Of a stretch of 64,000 nt of DNA, positions 1 through 8,311 are shown piece after piece. Every line of letters starts with the position of its first letter. The stretch's first letter is position 1. Below the pieces are notes generated by a model. That model did not search any database, was not told the DNA's origin, and saw nothing but the letters and a program-made list of their open reading frames with translations. Source of the DNA: Pseudogracilibacillus sp037071985 (GTDB taxonomy: Bacteria; Bacillota; Bacilli; Bacillales; Amphibacillaceae); the NCBI RefSeq assembly GCF_037071985.1, contig NZ_JAXHDF010000010.1, forward strand, positions 114,391-178,390, given 5' to 3'. A program made the position numbers and the translations under genes.

Positions 1-650
1 AGTTTAGCTGTTTCCAACTGTAACTGCTTATCATTCCAAATATGTTCTTCAATAAAAGACCTTGATGGATCAAACACTTCATTTCTTGGACAGTCATAAA
101 ATGGTTCAGTATAAACAAGATCTTCTGATATTTCACAAAGCTCTGGATTAATAAATTTTTTAACAAGTTCTTTTTTCTCTTTATGTTCCATCACGACATC
201 TGAAGTATGGATTAATGTATTGACAATAAAAGTTGTAATCTGATCAGCAAAAAGTGGGAATTCTTTATATTTCATTAATGCAGCTCGCATAATTTCATAA
301 TCAGATAGATCCTCCATCGCAAAACAGTTCATAATCGGGTCGTATTCATACGTAATTGGAGCATAATCTGGTGCAAGTTTATAATGAAGTTTTAATATAT
401 CACTTTCGATTCGGTTTCTGTCTGGTGAGACCTTAAATTCATCCGAAATTCTAGCAACCGGACCTGCTTGTTTAATAATAATTGACTTATTATATTTCTC
501 ATCTACTATACGAAAAATATAATTCAAATTACCGTCTCCAATTTCTTTACACGTAAGCTCTGCATCTTCTGCAAAATAATCTAACTTTGTTCTTGCATAT
601 TCCAATGCTTCCTTTTCTGACATCGTAAAATAACTTGTCGTAAAATCCAC
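1..650 (-). CDS. mtnK: 5-methylthioribose kinase, N-terminal part (runs off window)
   Basis: MtnK phosphorylates 5-methylthioribose at C1 in the cytoplasm, the entry step of the methionine salvage pathway. Reading the minus strand gives an open frame of about 216 residues that resembles Bacillus MtnK. It has the early block CKEIGDGNLNYIF (glycine-rich nucleotide loop), the lysine strand SIIIKQAGP, then MEDLSDYEIMR and KKFINPELCEISEDLVYTEPF. The C-terminal half, with the catalytic and metal-binding residues, lies outside the window. I chose the GTG start at 650 because AGGAGG lies 9 nt upstream; an ATG nine codons later has no such site. The gene is 22 bp downstream of the ABC permease and is probably the last or a late gene of the SAM-riboswitch operon. 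The family assignment is firm. Confidence 0.88.
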   Translation of the reverse strand, partial: MDFTTSYFTMSEKEALEYARTKLDYFAEDAELTCKEIGDGNLNYIFRIVDEKYNKSIIIKQAGPVARISDEFKVSPDRNRIESDILKLHYKLAPDYAPITYEYDPIMNCFAMEDLSDYEIMRAALMKYKEFPLFADQITTFIVNTLIHTSDVVMEHKEKKELVKKFINPELCEISEDLVYTEPFYDCPRNEVFDPSRSFIEEHIWNDKQLQLETAK

Positions 651-672
651 CTCACAAAACCTCCTAGTCTAT

Positions 673-1671
673 TTATTTCATTTTATAATAGGTTAGTGCA
701 AGTGCTAACGCCAGTACAGTTCCTTTGACAATATCCATCGCATAATACGGAACAGACAACATGACTAGCCCATTTGCTAAAATACCAATTAATACGGCTC
801 CTACGAACGTTCCAAACGCATTTGGTTTCCCTGCACCAAGTACCGAAAGTCCAATAAATGCGGCTGCAACTGAATCCATTAAGTAAGAACCCCCGGCATT
901 AATCTCTGCTGTACCTACACGTGAAGCTAATACAATTCCACCAATTCCCGCAAACGTTGCGGATAATAAATATGCAGCGACTTTATATTTATTTACGGGA
1001 ATTCCAGATAATCTAGCAGCCTCTGCATTTCCACCTATGACATACATATAACGACCGTGCTTCGTATACGTCAATAAAATATGTACGGCAAAAACGACAA
1101 TGAGCATAATTATAATAATCCATGGTACTTGACCGATTTTATCAAAAATAGGCGAGATCTTTCCTTCCGCATAACTTCCATCTGGCATGATCATGTTTTC
1201 TGATAAGGTTGCGCCTTGTGTGTATGTCAGTGCTACCCCTTGGATGATAAACATCATCGCTAATGTCAATAACATATCAGGGATACGTATTTTAACAATT
1301 AAAAAAGAATTAAGAAGTCCAACTGCTAATGCTGCTAATAGCGCAACTAAAATAGCGACAGGTGTTGATTGCCCATACCAGATAAACATCGACATAACGA
1401 CAGCATTTGTAAGAGACGCAGTCGATCCTACTGATAAATCGAATCCATTAACAGATAATGAAATCGTAATTCCAATAGCAATAATGGTTACAATGGAGAT
1501 AGAGCGTAAAATATTAATAATATTTCCCATTTGAATGAAACTTGGATTTGCAATGGAAAAAATAATGATAAGTAAAACGATTGTAATTATTGTTCCATAT
1601 TTATATAAAAAATCGAAAAAGTCGAATCTTCGTTTTGACCGATTGGTTGACTCTGTATTCGATGCCGTCAT
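673..1671 (-). CDS. RbsC-type ABC sugar permease, probable methylthioribose importer
   Basis: This is an integral membrane permease of the RbsC/XylH branch of ABC importers. It has about nine to ten hydrophobic segments and the family pattern GFDLSVGSTASLTNAV early and GIGGIVLASRVGTAEINAG late. The start at ATG 1671 is preferred over an in-frame ATG 14 codons upstream because AGGAGG sits 8 nt before it; that makes the gene abut the stop of the ATPase gene. The length of about 332 residues is normal for RbsC. Clustering with a binding protein, a double ATPase and mtnK under an S-box suggests that the substrate is methylthioribose rather than ribose. The substrate is inference; the family is clear. 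Confidence 0.85.
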   Translation of the reverse strand: MTASNTESTNRSKRRFDFFDFLYKYGTIITIVLLIIIFSIANPSFIQMGNIINILRSISIVTIIAIGITISLSVNGFDLSVGSTASLTNAVVMSMFIWYGQSTPVAILVALLAALAVGLLNSFLIVKIRIPDMLLTLAMMFIIQGVALTYTQGATLSENMIMPDGSYAEGKISPIFDKIGQVPWIIIIMLIVVFAVHILLTYTKHGRYMYVIGGNAEAARLSGIPVNKYKVAAYLLSATFAGIGGIVLASRVGTAEINAGGSYLMDSVAAAFIGLSVLGAGKPNAFGTFVGAVLIGILANGLVMLSVPYYAMDIVKGTVLALALALTYYKMK

Positions 1672-1672
1672 T

Positions 1673-3178
1673 CTACCTTCCTCCTGTTGAAAAGTATAGA
1701 AGTTCTTCTTCATTTGTTTCAGTCGTTTCCAGCTCTTTCGTCACTTCACCATCATAAACTACGTATACCCGATCCGTAATACCCATGATTTCAGAAAGTT
1801 CACTGGAAGCGTAAATTATTGCTTTACCGCGTTTTGCGAGCGCAGTGATAAGTTCAAACACATCTTTTTTGGAACCTACATCAATTCCTTTTGTCGGCTC
1901 ATCAAAAATATACACCTCGGCATCTGCTGTTAACCATTTTCCAATCGCTACTTTTTGCTGATTTCCGCCTGATAAGTTTTGGACTTTTGTATCAACAGAA
2001 GGTGTTTTAATCCCTAGACTTGAAACCATTTCTTTTGAAACGTCTCTTTCTTTTTTAAAATCTAGAAAACTAAATGGTTTTAAAAAGTTTTTTAAGTAAG
2101 AGGCTGTTAAATTAGTAGAAACGGATTCTAATACTAACACACCTTCTTTTCGACGTTCTTCAGGAACTAAGGCCATTCCATTTATAACAGCTTTACGTGG
2201 ATTATTTGCTTTCGCATTTTTTCCTTTGATTAATAGTTGCCCTTCGATCTTTTTCGATGCGCCGAATAGCGCTTTACATATTTCTGTTTTTCCTGCCCCA
2301 ACAAGTCCTGCAACCCCAACAACTTCCCCTGCACGAACCTGTAAATTAATATCTTTAATTTTTTCAAAATCAGTAAGATTTCTCACTTCTAAAACTGTCT
2401 CTCCGATTTCCTTTTCAATTGTAGGAAATTGGTCCTCCATCCTTTTACCAATCATATGTTCTACAACTCGATTTACATTTGTTTCTTTAATTTTTTCTTC
2501 AATAATAAAGCGGCCATTTCTCATAATGGTAATGTCATCACAGATGGCAAACAACTCGGGCAAACGATGTGAAATAAAGATTATTCCTACATTATTTTTC
2601 TTTAGCTGATCCACTACTTCAAATAACTTCTCGGTCTCTGAATGACTTAAAGGGGCTGTCGGTTCGTCTAAAATTAAAAACGTGCAGTTAGAAGAAATAG
2701 CGCGAGCAATTAATACCATTTGTTTCTCCGCTAATGTCAATTCACTTACAAGTTGTCTGGAAGAAACGTTCATATGGAGGTTTTTTAAAATCTCCGTTGC
2801 TCGTTTATGAAGTTGCTGATAGTTAACAAATTGCTTTTTTCCCATATTGCTAACTAAATCATTGAGCATAATATTTTCTCCGACAGATAAATAGGAAATC
2901 AAAGCAGTATCCACTTCCTGATAAACAATTTGAATACCTAAATCTTGAGCATCTTTTGGTTTACGAATATCAATTTTTTTACCGTCTAATTCAATTTCAC
3001 CTGTATAATGATTGTACGCTCCGGATAGCACTTTCATTAAAGAGGATTTTCCTGCTCCATTCGCACCAATTAATGCATGAGTTCTTCCCGTTTTGGCAAC
3101 AAAATGAACATCGTCTAATGCCTTCACGCCAGGAAATTCAATCGATATATTTTTCATTTTAAGAACTATTTCTTTCAA
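1673..3178 (-). CDS. RbsA-type double ABC ATPase of the same importer
   Basis: This is a tandem ATPase of the RbsA/MglA class that energises the neighbouring permease. The N-terminal cassette has the Walker A GANGAGKSSLM near residue 40, LILDEPTAPLS as Walker B and SHRLPELFAICD as the switch region. The second cassette has the degenerate Walker A GLVGAGKTEICK, the signature LSGGNQQK and IFDEPTKGIDVGSK. About 500 residues is the usual size. The start is uncertain: TTG 3178 is 5 nt after GGGTGG, a GTG lies three codons further up, and an ATG (MKNISIEF) lies at 3157. The stop abuts the permease start, so translation is probably coupled. There are no frameshifts or missing catalytic motifs. Confidence 0.85.
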   Translation of the reverse strand: MKEIVLKMKNISIEFPGVKALDDVHFVAKTGRTHALIGANGAGKSSLMKVLSGAYNHYTGEIELDGKKIDIRKPKDAQDLGIQIVYQEVDTALISYLSVGENIMLNDLVSNMGKKQFVNYQQLHKRATEILKNLHMNVSSRQLVSELTLAEKQMVLIARAISSNCTFLILDEPTAPLSHSETEKLFEVVDQLKKNNVGIIFISHRLPELFAICDDITIMRNGRFIIEEKIKETNVNRVVEHMIGKRMEDQFPTIEKEIGETVLEVRNLTDFEKIKDINLQVRAGEVVGVAGLVGAGKTEICKALFGASKKIEGQLLIKGKNAKANNPRKAVINGMALVPEERRKEGVLVLESVSTNLTASYLKNFLKPFSFLDFKKERDVSKEMVSSLGIKTPSVDTKVQNLSGGNQQKVAIGKWLTADAEVYIFDEPTKGIDVGSKKDVFELITALAKRGKAIIYASSELSEIMGITDRVYVVYDGEVTKELETTETNEEELLYFSTGGR

Positions 3179-3272
3179 TCTCTCCACCCACTTTTTATAT
3201 AAAGCACTAAAACGTCACCCAAAAAGAGTGCCGCTTTAGTGTTCGGTGATAGTGAATTCCGATCATTTCATT

Positions 3273-4406
3273 TTATTTTGCATGATATTCTTTTAACGTA
3301 ATCATCCAATCTTCTTCAAATTCGGATGACGTCCCCCAGCCTTCAATAACATTTGCAAGGTTTTCCATATTCACTTCTTCATCTGCCGCTAGTAAATCTT
3401 CTTGAGAAATTAAAGATGCTTCCAAATCAAATGTTTGAGGCGTTTCTTCCCCTGCAAGTTTTTTCGCAAGAATACGTAAATCTATTGCTCCAATTAACTT
3501 CGGATCTACAGCTGCTGTATATTTCCAAGAGCTGCCTTCTTCGCTCATTAATTGAAGGTCTGCATTTGAAACATCAATTCCATAAATAGCAATTTCGTCT
3601 CGACCCGCTTCTTCAATGGCACGTACTGCACCTGTTGCAAATGCATCCCATGTTGCAAAAATCGCATCAATTGAACCCTTAGGGTGTTTATTCAGCATTG
3701 CCGCCACGGCATCTTGTGTATCGACCGATGTATTTTCGGAAGCAACTCCAAAACGCTCAATTTCTTCAATGCCTGGATTTTCTTCTAATGTTTGTGTATA
3801 GATTTCATTTCTTCTTTCCATTGGTGGGAATCCATCCACCCATAAATAAGCAATTTTAGCTTCGCCGTCTTGTTCTTCAACTAATTTATCTAATGCTAAT
3901 GTTGCTAATGCATGGTCATCCTGTGCTGTTAGTGTTACTCCTTCAACATCAAGTAAGTCCGTGTTTGAGTCAAACGCTACTACATCAATGCCTTTTTCTC
4001 TCGCTTCTTTTACTTGATCAACTACTGCTGCATCATCACCATGAGAAATAATTAATCCATCATAGTTTTGCTGAATCGCTTGAGCGATAGCATCATTGAA
4101 TTTAGCTGAATCTCCGTTTGCTGTAAATGTATCTACTTGGAAGCCTAACGCTTCTCCTTCTTGTTTTGCACCAGCAAAGAATTGTGCTGTATGGTCGTCT
4201 CCGCCAATTTTACGGATAACCATAATTTTAGTTTTCTCTCCATCTGCAAATCTTTCTGGCACTCCTTCTAATGACACATCTTCATTTACCCCTTTATCTG
4301 ATGAATCATCACTTGATGCTTTATCATCAGATGATCCGCATCCGGCTAAAAACAGCGCGAGTGCAAACGTTAGTAGAAATGCTGTTAAAATACTTCTCTT
4401 TTTCAT
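3273..4406 (-). CDS. Periplasmic-binding-protein-type lipoprotein of the importer
   Basis: This is the substrate-binding lipoprotein (type I periplasmic fold, RbsB/LsrB-like) for the RbsA/RbsC-type importer encoded just downstream. A signal peptide ends in the lipobox FLAGC, followed by an acidic serine-rich linker. The mature part opens with KTKIMVIRKIGGDDHTAQFFAGAKQ, and contains NYDGLIISHGD and a long central AAMLNKHPKGSIDAIFATWD stretch typical of the family. The start is ATG 4406, preceded by GGGGGAAAGAAG. The open frame continues 16 codons upstream, but those codons lack a ribosome site and would spoil the signal peptide. The gene sits between metY and the ATPase. The ligand is inferred from context as methylthioribose; AI-2 or ribose are the alternatives. 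Confidence 0.85.
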   Translation of the reverse strand: MKKRSILTAFLLTFALALFLAGCGSSDDKASSDDSSDKGVNEDVSLEGVPERFADGEKTKIMVIRKIGGDDHTAQFFAGAKQEGEALGFQVDTFTANGDSAKFNDAIAQAIQQNYDGLIISHGDDAAVVDQVKEAREKGIDVVAFDSNTDLLDVEGVTLTAQDDHALATLALDKLVEEQDGEAKIAYLWVDGFPPMERRNEIYTQTLEENPGIEEIERFGVASENTSVDTQDAVAAMLNKHPKGSIDAIFATWDAFATGAVRAIEEAGRDEIAIYGIDVSNADLQLMSEEGSSWKYTAAVDPKLIGAIDLRILAKKLAGEETPQTFDLEASLISQEDLLAADEEVNMENLANVIEGWGTSSEFEEDWMITLKEYHAK

Positions 4407-4463
4407 CTTCTTTCCCCCTGATTTTTCTAATTTTTTTATGAAAACTATTTGCATAGTGTTCTA

Positions 4464-5864
4464 CTAAATTCTTTTGTCTTTCAATTGCTGAATAACTGCT
4501 TCAGTAAGTTTGTTCACAATATCTTCCGTATTGTTTTGCAAGATGTCATTCGTTACTATATCCTTATTTCCATTGTCACGTTGACCTGTTGCTTTTTCTA
4601 ACGCTTGATCCAAATCTTCATAAATATCATCAATATTTTCTAAACCTACTGATAATCTAACTAAATCTTTTGATACACCAGTAGCCGCAAGTTCTTCATC
4701 TGACAATTGTAAATGAGTGGTTGATGCAGGATGGATAATTAAACTTTTTGCATCCCCCACATTTGCTAAATGTGACCATAGCGAGACATGATCTATTAAT
4801 CTGCTACCAGCTTCTCTGCCGCCTTTTATCCCGAACACTACGATAGATCCAAATCCGTTGGTTAATAGTTTTTTAGCATGTTCATATGATGGATGAGATG
4901 GTAATCCAGGATAAGAAACCCATGCGACTGCAGGATGTTTCTCTAATCGTCTTGCTAGCTCTAACGCATTTTCATTATGTCTATCAACCCGTAAATTTAA
5001 CGTTTCTACCCCTTGAAGCAATTGAAACGCATTATAAGGACTTAAACATGAACCAAAGTCTCTGAGTAATTGAACACGTAGTTTTGTCGCAAAGGCAATG
5101 TCGCCAAAATCTTTTGCATAACTTATACCGTTATAGCTGCGATCAGGTTCAATAAAGCCCGGAAACTTTTTCGAGTTCCAATCAAAATTACCGCCGTCTA
5201 CCACAATGCCACCAATTGACGTCCCATGACCACCTATCCATTTTGTAGCCGAATGAACAACTATGTCTGCTCCGTGTTCTATAGGCTTACAAACATACGG
5301 CGTTGCAAATGTGTTATCAATAATAAGTGGAATACCTGCCTCACGTGCTATTTTTGCAACACCTTGGATATCTAACACATGTAGACTCGGGTTTCCAATT
5401 GTTTCAGCAAAAATTGCTTTCGTTTTATACGTGATCGCCTTTTTAAAGTTTTGTGGATTCGACGGATCGACAAACCGTACATTAATTCCGTATTTAGGTA
5501 ATGTTATAGAGAATAAATTATATGTACCTCCATATATATTGGTTGCAGCGACAATTTCATCTCCAGCCGAGGCGATATTAAGGACGGATAACGCAATTGC
5601 AGCCATCCCTGAAGACGTCGCTACTGCTGCAACACCTTCCTCCAATAAAGCCATTCTTTTTTCAAAAACATCAACGGTCGGGTTCATCATGCGACTATAT
5701 ATATTTCCGGTTTCATTTAAAGAGAATAACTTCTCAGCATGGGCGGAATCTTCAAAAACGTATGATGTTGTTTGATAGATAGGTACCGCTCGTGATCCTG
5801 TTGTCGGATCAACTTCTTGTCCTCCGTGCAATAATAATGTTTCTATTTTTTGCCCCTTACTCAT
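4464..5864 (-). CDS. metY: O-acetylhomoserine sulfhydrylase (MetY-type PLP enzyme)
   Basis: This is a Cys/Met-metabolism PLP enzyme that makes homocysteine from O-acetylhomoserine and sulfide in the cytoplasm. It starts KIETLLLHGGQEVDPTTGSRAVPIYQTTSY, as MetY does. It carries the PLP-lysine motif SATKWIGGHGTSIGG, the phosphate-binding SSGMAAIALSVL and the late SLWSHLANVGDAKSLIIHPAS block. The length of 466 residues exceeds the usual 425-430: after the family's end near residue 425 there is a polar, helix-prone tail (KATGQRDNGNKD onward) that I do not recognise. The start ATG 5864 follows AGGAGGAAAGCTG. It is the first gene downstream of an S-box riboswitch, as expected for a methionine gene. 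Confidence 0.87.
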   Translation of the reverse strand: MSKGQKIETLLLHGGQEVDPTTGSRAVPIYQTTSYVFEDSAHAEKLFSLNETGNIYSRMMNPTVDVFEKRMALLEEGVAAVATSSGMAAIALSVLNIASAGDEIVAATNIYGGTYNLFSITLPKYGINVRFVDPSNPQNFKKAITYKTKAIFAETIGNPSLHVLDIQGVAKIAREAGIPLIIDNTFATPYVCKPIEHGADIVVHSATKWIGGHGTSIGGIVVDGGNFDWNSKKFPGFIEPDRSYNGISYAKDFGDIAFATKLRVQLLRDFGSCLSPYNAFQLLQGVETLNLRVDRHNENALELARRLEKHPAVAWVSYPGLPSHPSYEHAKKLLTNGFGSIVVFGIKGGREAGSRLIDHVSLWSHLANVGDAKSLIIHPASTTHLQLSDEELAATGVSKDLVRLSVGLENIDDIYEDLDQALEKATGQRDNGNKDIVTNDILQNNTEDIVNKLTEAVIQQLKDKRI

Positions 5865-6101
5865 CAGCTTTCCTCCTACAAAAATACTGCCTATTTAAAG
5901 CGCGCAATTTTCTGATAACTCACTCGATTTATAGAATATACATCTACTATGCTACTTTTTTATGTATAATACATCTGACCTGACTAGGAATTAACCTTGC
6001 ATACAGATTAATTTTCCTAACTAATCGCAATTTATCAAAACTTGTTTATTTCCTACCTAATAAGAAAATTTAGTTAATAGTAATTACCTGTTATATATAA
6101 A
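5865..6101. other. AT-rich leader between repeat and metY
   Basis: No gene is visible between metY and the repeat element. On the minus strand it is the distal 5' untranslated leader of metY. It contains a short GTATTATACAT palindrome-like stretch near 5960-5975 and ends in the metY ribosome site. I cannot point to a convincing second promoter. Confidence 0.4.
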
Positions 6102-6290
6102 GAGGTTGAGATATAAGTTATATAGAGTTATTAAAACACGAATGCTTATTATAGTCGCTACAGAAATATACTCCGCTTTTATCACTGGCATAAGAGCGAC
6201 ATCTTCTGGCAAGAGTCTACGAATATTTCTTTCGTTAATTTGGAGTAGTATTCATGTTTTATATCTACTATTTTGTTTTATCCCAGCCTC
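6102..6290. repeat. MITE-like element with imperfect terminal inverted repeats
   Basis: The stretch begins with GAGGTTGAGAT and ends with ATCCCAGCCTC, whose complement is GAGGCTGGGAT. These are 11-bp termini matching at 9 positions. The inside is AT-rich, non-coding and partly self-complementary. Ends of the GAGGCTGRGA type are familiar to me from dispersed non-autonomous repeats of Bacillaceae and related Bacilli. I see no clean target duplication. Only this one copy is in the window, so the repeat status is inferred from the ends. Confidence 0.5.
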
Positions 6291-6297
6291 ATTAAAT

Positions 6298-6329
6298 ATA
6301 AAAATCTCTCTGCAAAATACAGAGAGATT
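6298..6329 (-). terminator. Rho-independent terminator of the SAM riboswitch
   Basis: On the minus strand AATCTCTCTG and CAGAGAGATT form a 10-bp stem with a short loop, followed by TTTTA. It lies 27 bp after the riboswitch aptamer. The AGAGAG next to the 3' side of the aptamer's P1 could pair with CTCTCT as the antiterminator, the normal S-box arrangement. Confidence 0.8.
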
Positions 6330-6356
6330 GGATGGTCAATATCAATTTTTCCAACT

Positions 6357-6467
6357 CTCTTATCTACAAAAAGCAATCGCTTCTCAGGAATTGGCACCTG
6401 AATGAGATTAACTCATTTGGTTGCCGAGGATTCTTAGGGCCTGTCCCTCCACCTCTCTGGATAAGAG
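6357..6467 (-). ncRNA. SAM-I (S-box) riboswitch
   Basis: Reading the minus strand from 6467 gives CTCTTATCCAGAGAGGTGGA, then GGGACAGGCCCTAAGAATCC and TCGGCAACC, closing with GATAAGAG. These are the invariant S-box blocks (kink-turn GGTGGAGGGAC, GGCCCNANGAA, CGGCAACC) enclosed by the P1 helix CTCTTATC/GATAAGAG. High S-adenosylmethionine should favour the terminator just downstream and shut off metY, the ABC importer and mtnK. The motif match is unmistakable; only exact ends are approximate. Confidence 0.95.
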
Positions 6468-6539
6468 TAAACTAATAAATTTTAGTAGGTAATTTTTATT
6501 GTGTATGCACCATGTCTTTATAGCAACATGATAGATAAG

Positions 6540-6568
6540 AGTATATGATTAAAAATTATATTTGTCAA
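6540..6568 (-). promoter_or_regulatory. Sigma-A promoter of the riboswitch operon
   Basis: The -35 box TTGACA (6563-6568) and the -10 box TATACT (6540-6545) are separated by exactly 17 bp on the minus strand. Transcription would begin near 6533 and reach the S-box about 65 nt later. It is a near-consensus SigA promoter in the right place. Confidence 0.8.
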
Positions 6569-6762
6569 ATTATTTTATATTTTCGTTTTATCAATTATAA
6601 TCTTTATTTCTCAATTGTAATTAATAGGTGATATTACTTTAATTTCCATTCCGGACCTACATGCAGCATGCATGATACCTATTGATTTCTCATACTTCTT
6701 TTAGAATCTTTTTAAAAAAATCACAGATGAATTAGATCTTTCACTGAGTGTTAATTCGTTTA

Positions 6763-8058
6763 TCAAACGATAAATACAAAATACAAAACAAATAATAAGC
6801 TTAATACATACATAATTGGATGAACTTCTTTGTACCGCTTTTGTGCTACTAAGGTTATCGGATAAAGAATAAAACCAAATGCTATACCAGTTGCCACACT
6901 TGAAGACATCGGCATCATAATGATTGTAATAAAGGAAGGAATAACAATTTCTAACTTACTCCAATTTATTCTACTTATTTGCATTGCCATTAATGCGCCA
7001 ACTACAATTAGAGCAGGAGCTGTCACTTCTGTTGTAATTACAGTTAAAATGGGGGAAAAAAACAATGCGATCGTAAAACAAAATGCGATAACGACAGATG
7101 TAAACCCTGTTTTTCCACCAAGTGCAATGCCTGCTGATGACTCCACACTGGTAGCTGGAGTGGATGTTCCTAATATGGAACCAATAACACCTGCAGAGGA
7201 ATCTGCAAGTAATGCTCTACCTGCATTTGGAATTTTATTATTTTTCATTATTCCAGCTTGACTTGTTAGTGCAATTAACGCACCCGCTGTATCAAAAAAG
7301 GCTACAAATAAAAAGGTAAATATTACTGCCAACAACTCAGGTGTAAATACCTCATGTAAATTCGTAAAGACAACTCCGAAAGTTGGTGCTAGACTTGGAA
7401 TTTTTCCAATAATTGATGTAGGTGTACTGATAAGCCCAAACATCATCCCGACAATAGCTGTAACAACCATCCCGTAAAAAATCCCGCCATTTATTCCATA
7501 CACCAACATAAAAATAGTAATAACAAGACCGAATAAAGCTAATGCTGTCATGGGAGAAGTCACATTTCCAATTGTGACAAAAGTATCCTCATTGGAAATG
7601 ATGATTCCGGCGTTTTTCAGTCCGATAAAAGCAATAAAAAAGCCAATCCCGCCTGCAATCGCATGTTTTAAATCCTCAGGAATGGCATTAATAATTTTCT
7701 CCCTTATTTTCATTAAACTTAACATCATAAATAAGACGCTTGCAATAAACACTCCTGTTAATGCTACTTGCCACTCAATGCCCATCCCAAGACATACCGA
7801 AAAAGCAAAAAAAGAATTCAATCCCATACTTGGTGCAATGGCAATCGGAAAATTGGCAAGCAGACCAATAAGGAGTGAACCAAGAATAGAAGTCAGGGCA
7901 GTTGCTGTAAATACAGCTCCCTTATCCATCCCTGCTTCACTCAAGATTAACGGATTAACGACTAAAATATAAGAGATGGAAAGAAAAGTAGTAATACCTG
8001 CAAAAATTTCTTTCTTATATGTTGTATTTCTTTCTGTAAAGTTAAAAAAGTTTTTCAT
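6763..8058 (-). CDS. NCS2-family guanine/hypoxanthine permease (AzgA/PbuG type)
   Basis: This is a membrane importer of purine bases. It has 12-14 hydrophobic segments and the AzgA/PbuG hallmarks GITTFLSISYILVVNPLILSEAGM near the N-terminus, SMGLNSFFAFSVCLGMG, GTSTPATSVESSAGIALGGKTG and a C-terminal MPMSSSVATGIAFGFI. The length of 431 residues is typical. The start is ATG 8058, preceded by AGGAGAC; the frame extends one codon upstream. It stands alone and diverges from an ArsR-type regulator. I looked for a purine riboswitch in the 250-bp upstream region and did not find the conserved loops. Guanine versus hypoxanthine versus adenine cannot be decided from sequence. Confidence 0.85.
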   Translation of the reverse strand: MKNFFNFTERNTTYKKEIFAGITTFLSISYILVVNPLILSEAGMDKGAVFTATALTSILGSLLIGLLANFPIAIAPSMGLNSFFAFSVCLGMGIEWQVALTGVFIASVLFMMLSLMKIREKIINAIPEDLKHAIAGGIGFFIAFIGLKNAGIIISNEDTFVTIGNVTSPMTALALFGLVITIFMLVYGINGGIFYGMVVTAIVGMMFGLISTPTSIIGKIPSLAPTFGVVFTNLHEVFTPELLAVIFTFLFVAFFDTAGALIALTSQAGIMKNNKIPNAGRALLADSSAGVIGSILGTSTPATSVESSAGIALGGKTGFTSVVIAFCFTIALFFSPILTVITTEVTAPALIVVGALMAMQISRINWSKLEIVIPSFITIIMMPMSSSVATGIAFGFILYPITLVAQKRYKEVHPIMYVLSLLFVLYFVFIV

Positions 8059-8196
8059 CAAGGCTGTCTCCTGCTATTATGCGTATTTATAGTTAAATAA
8101 TTTATCTTACAAAAGATGTTTTATACAATAGAAAAATAATAACAATTAAACATATACAGGTCAAGAAAGCTATGTTCTACATTAAAATGAACTAGA

Positions 8197-8216
8197 TTCT
8201 ATTTTTCATAATAGAA
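8197..8216. promoter_or_regulatory. Candidate operator between NCS2 permease and regulator
   Basis: The perfect inverted repeat TTCTATT-6 nt-AATAGAA lies about 100 bp before the ArsR-type regulator and 140 bp before the divergent purine permease. A winged-helix dimer could bind it. The site is sequence-visible; the binding partner is a guess. Confidence 0.4.
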
Positions 8217-8311
8217 ATTTATGGTAAAATAAATATGATAAACAGGAATTTAGCTGGTAAAATTGATTTAACATTAGATATTCATCAAACTTCATGTTAG
8301 GAAGTGACAAA

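Noticed and set aside
8062..8311. Possible purine riboswitch upstream of the NCS2 permease
   Set aside because: The conserved loop-loop sequences and junction bases of the purine aptamer are not found on either strand.
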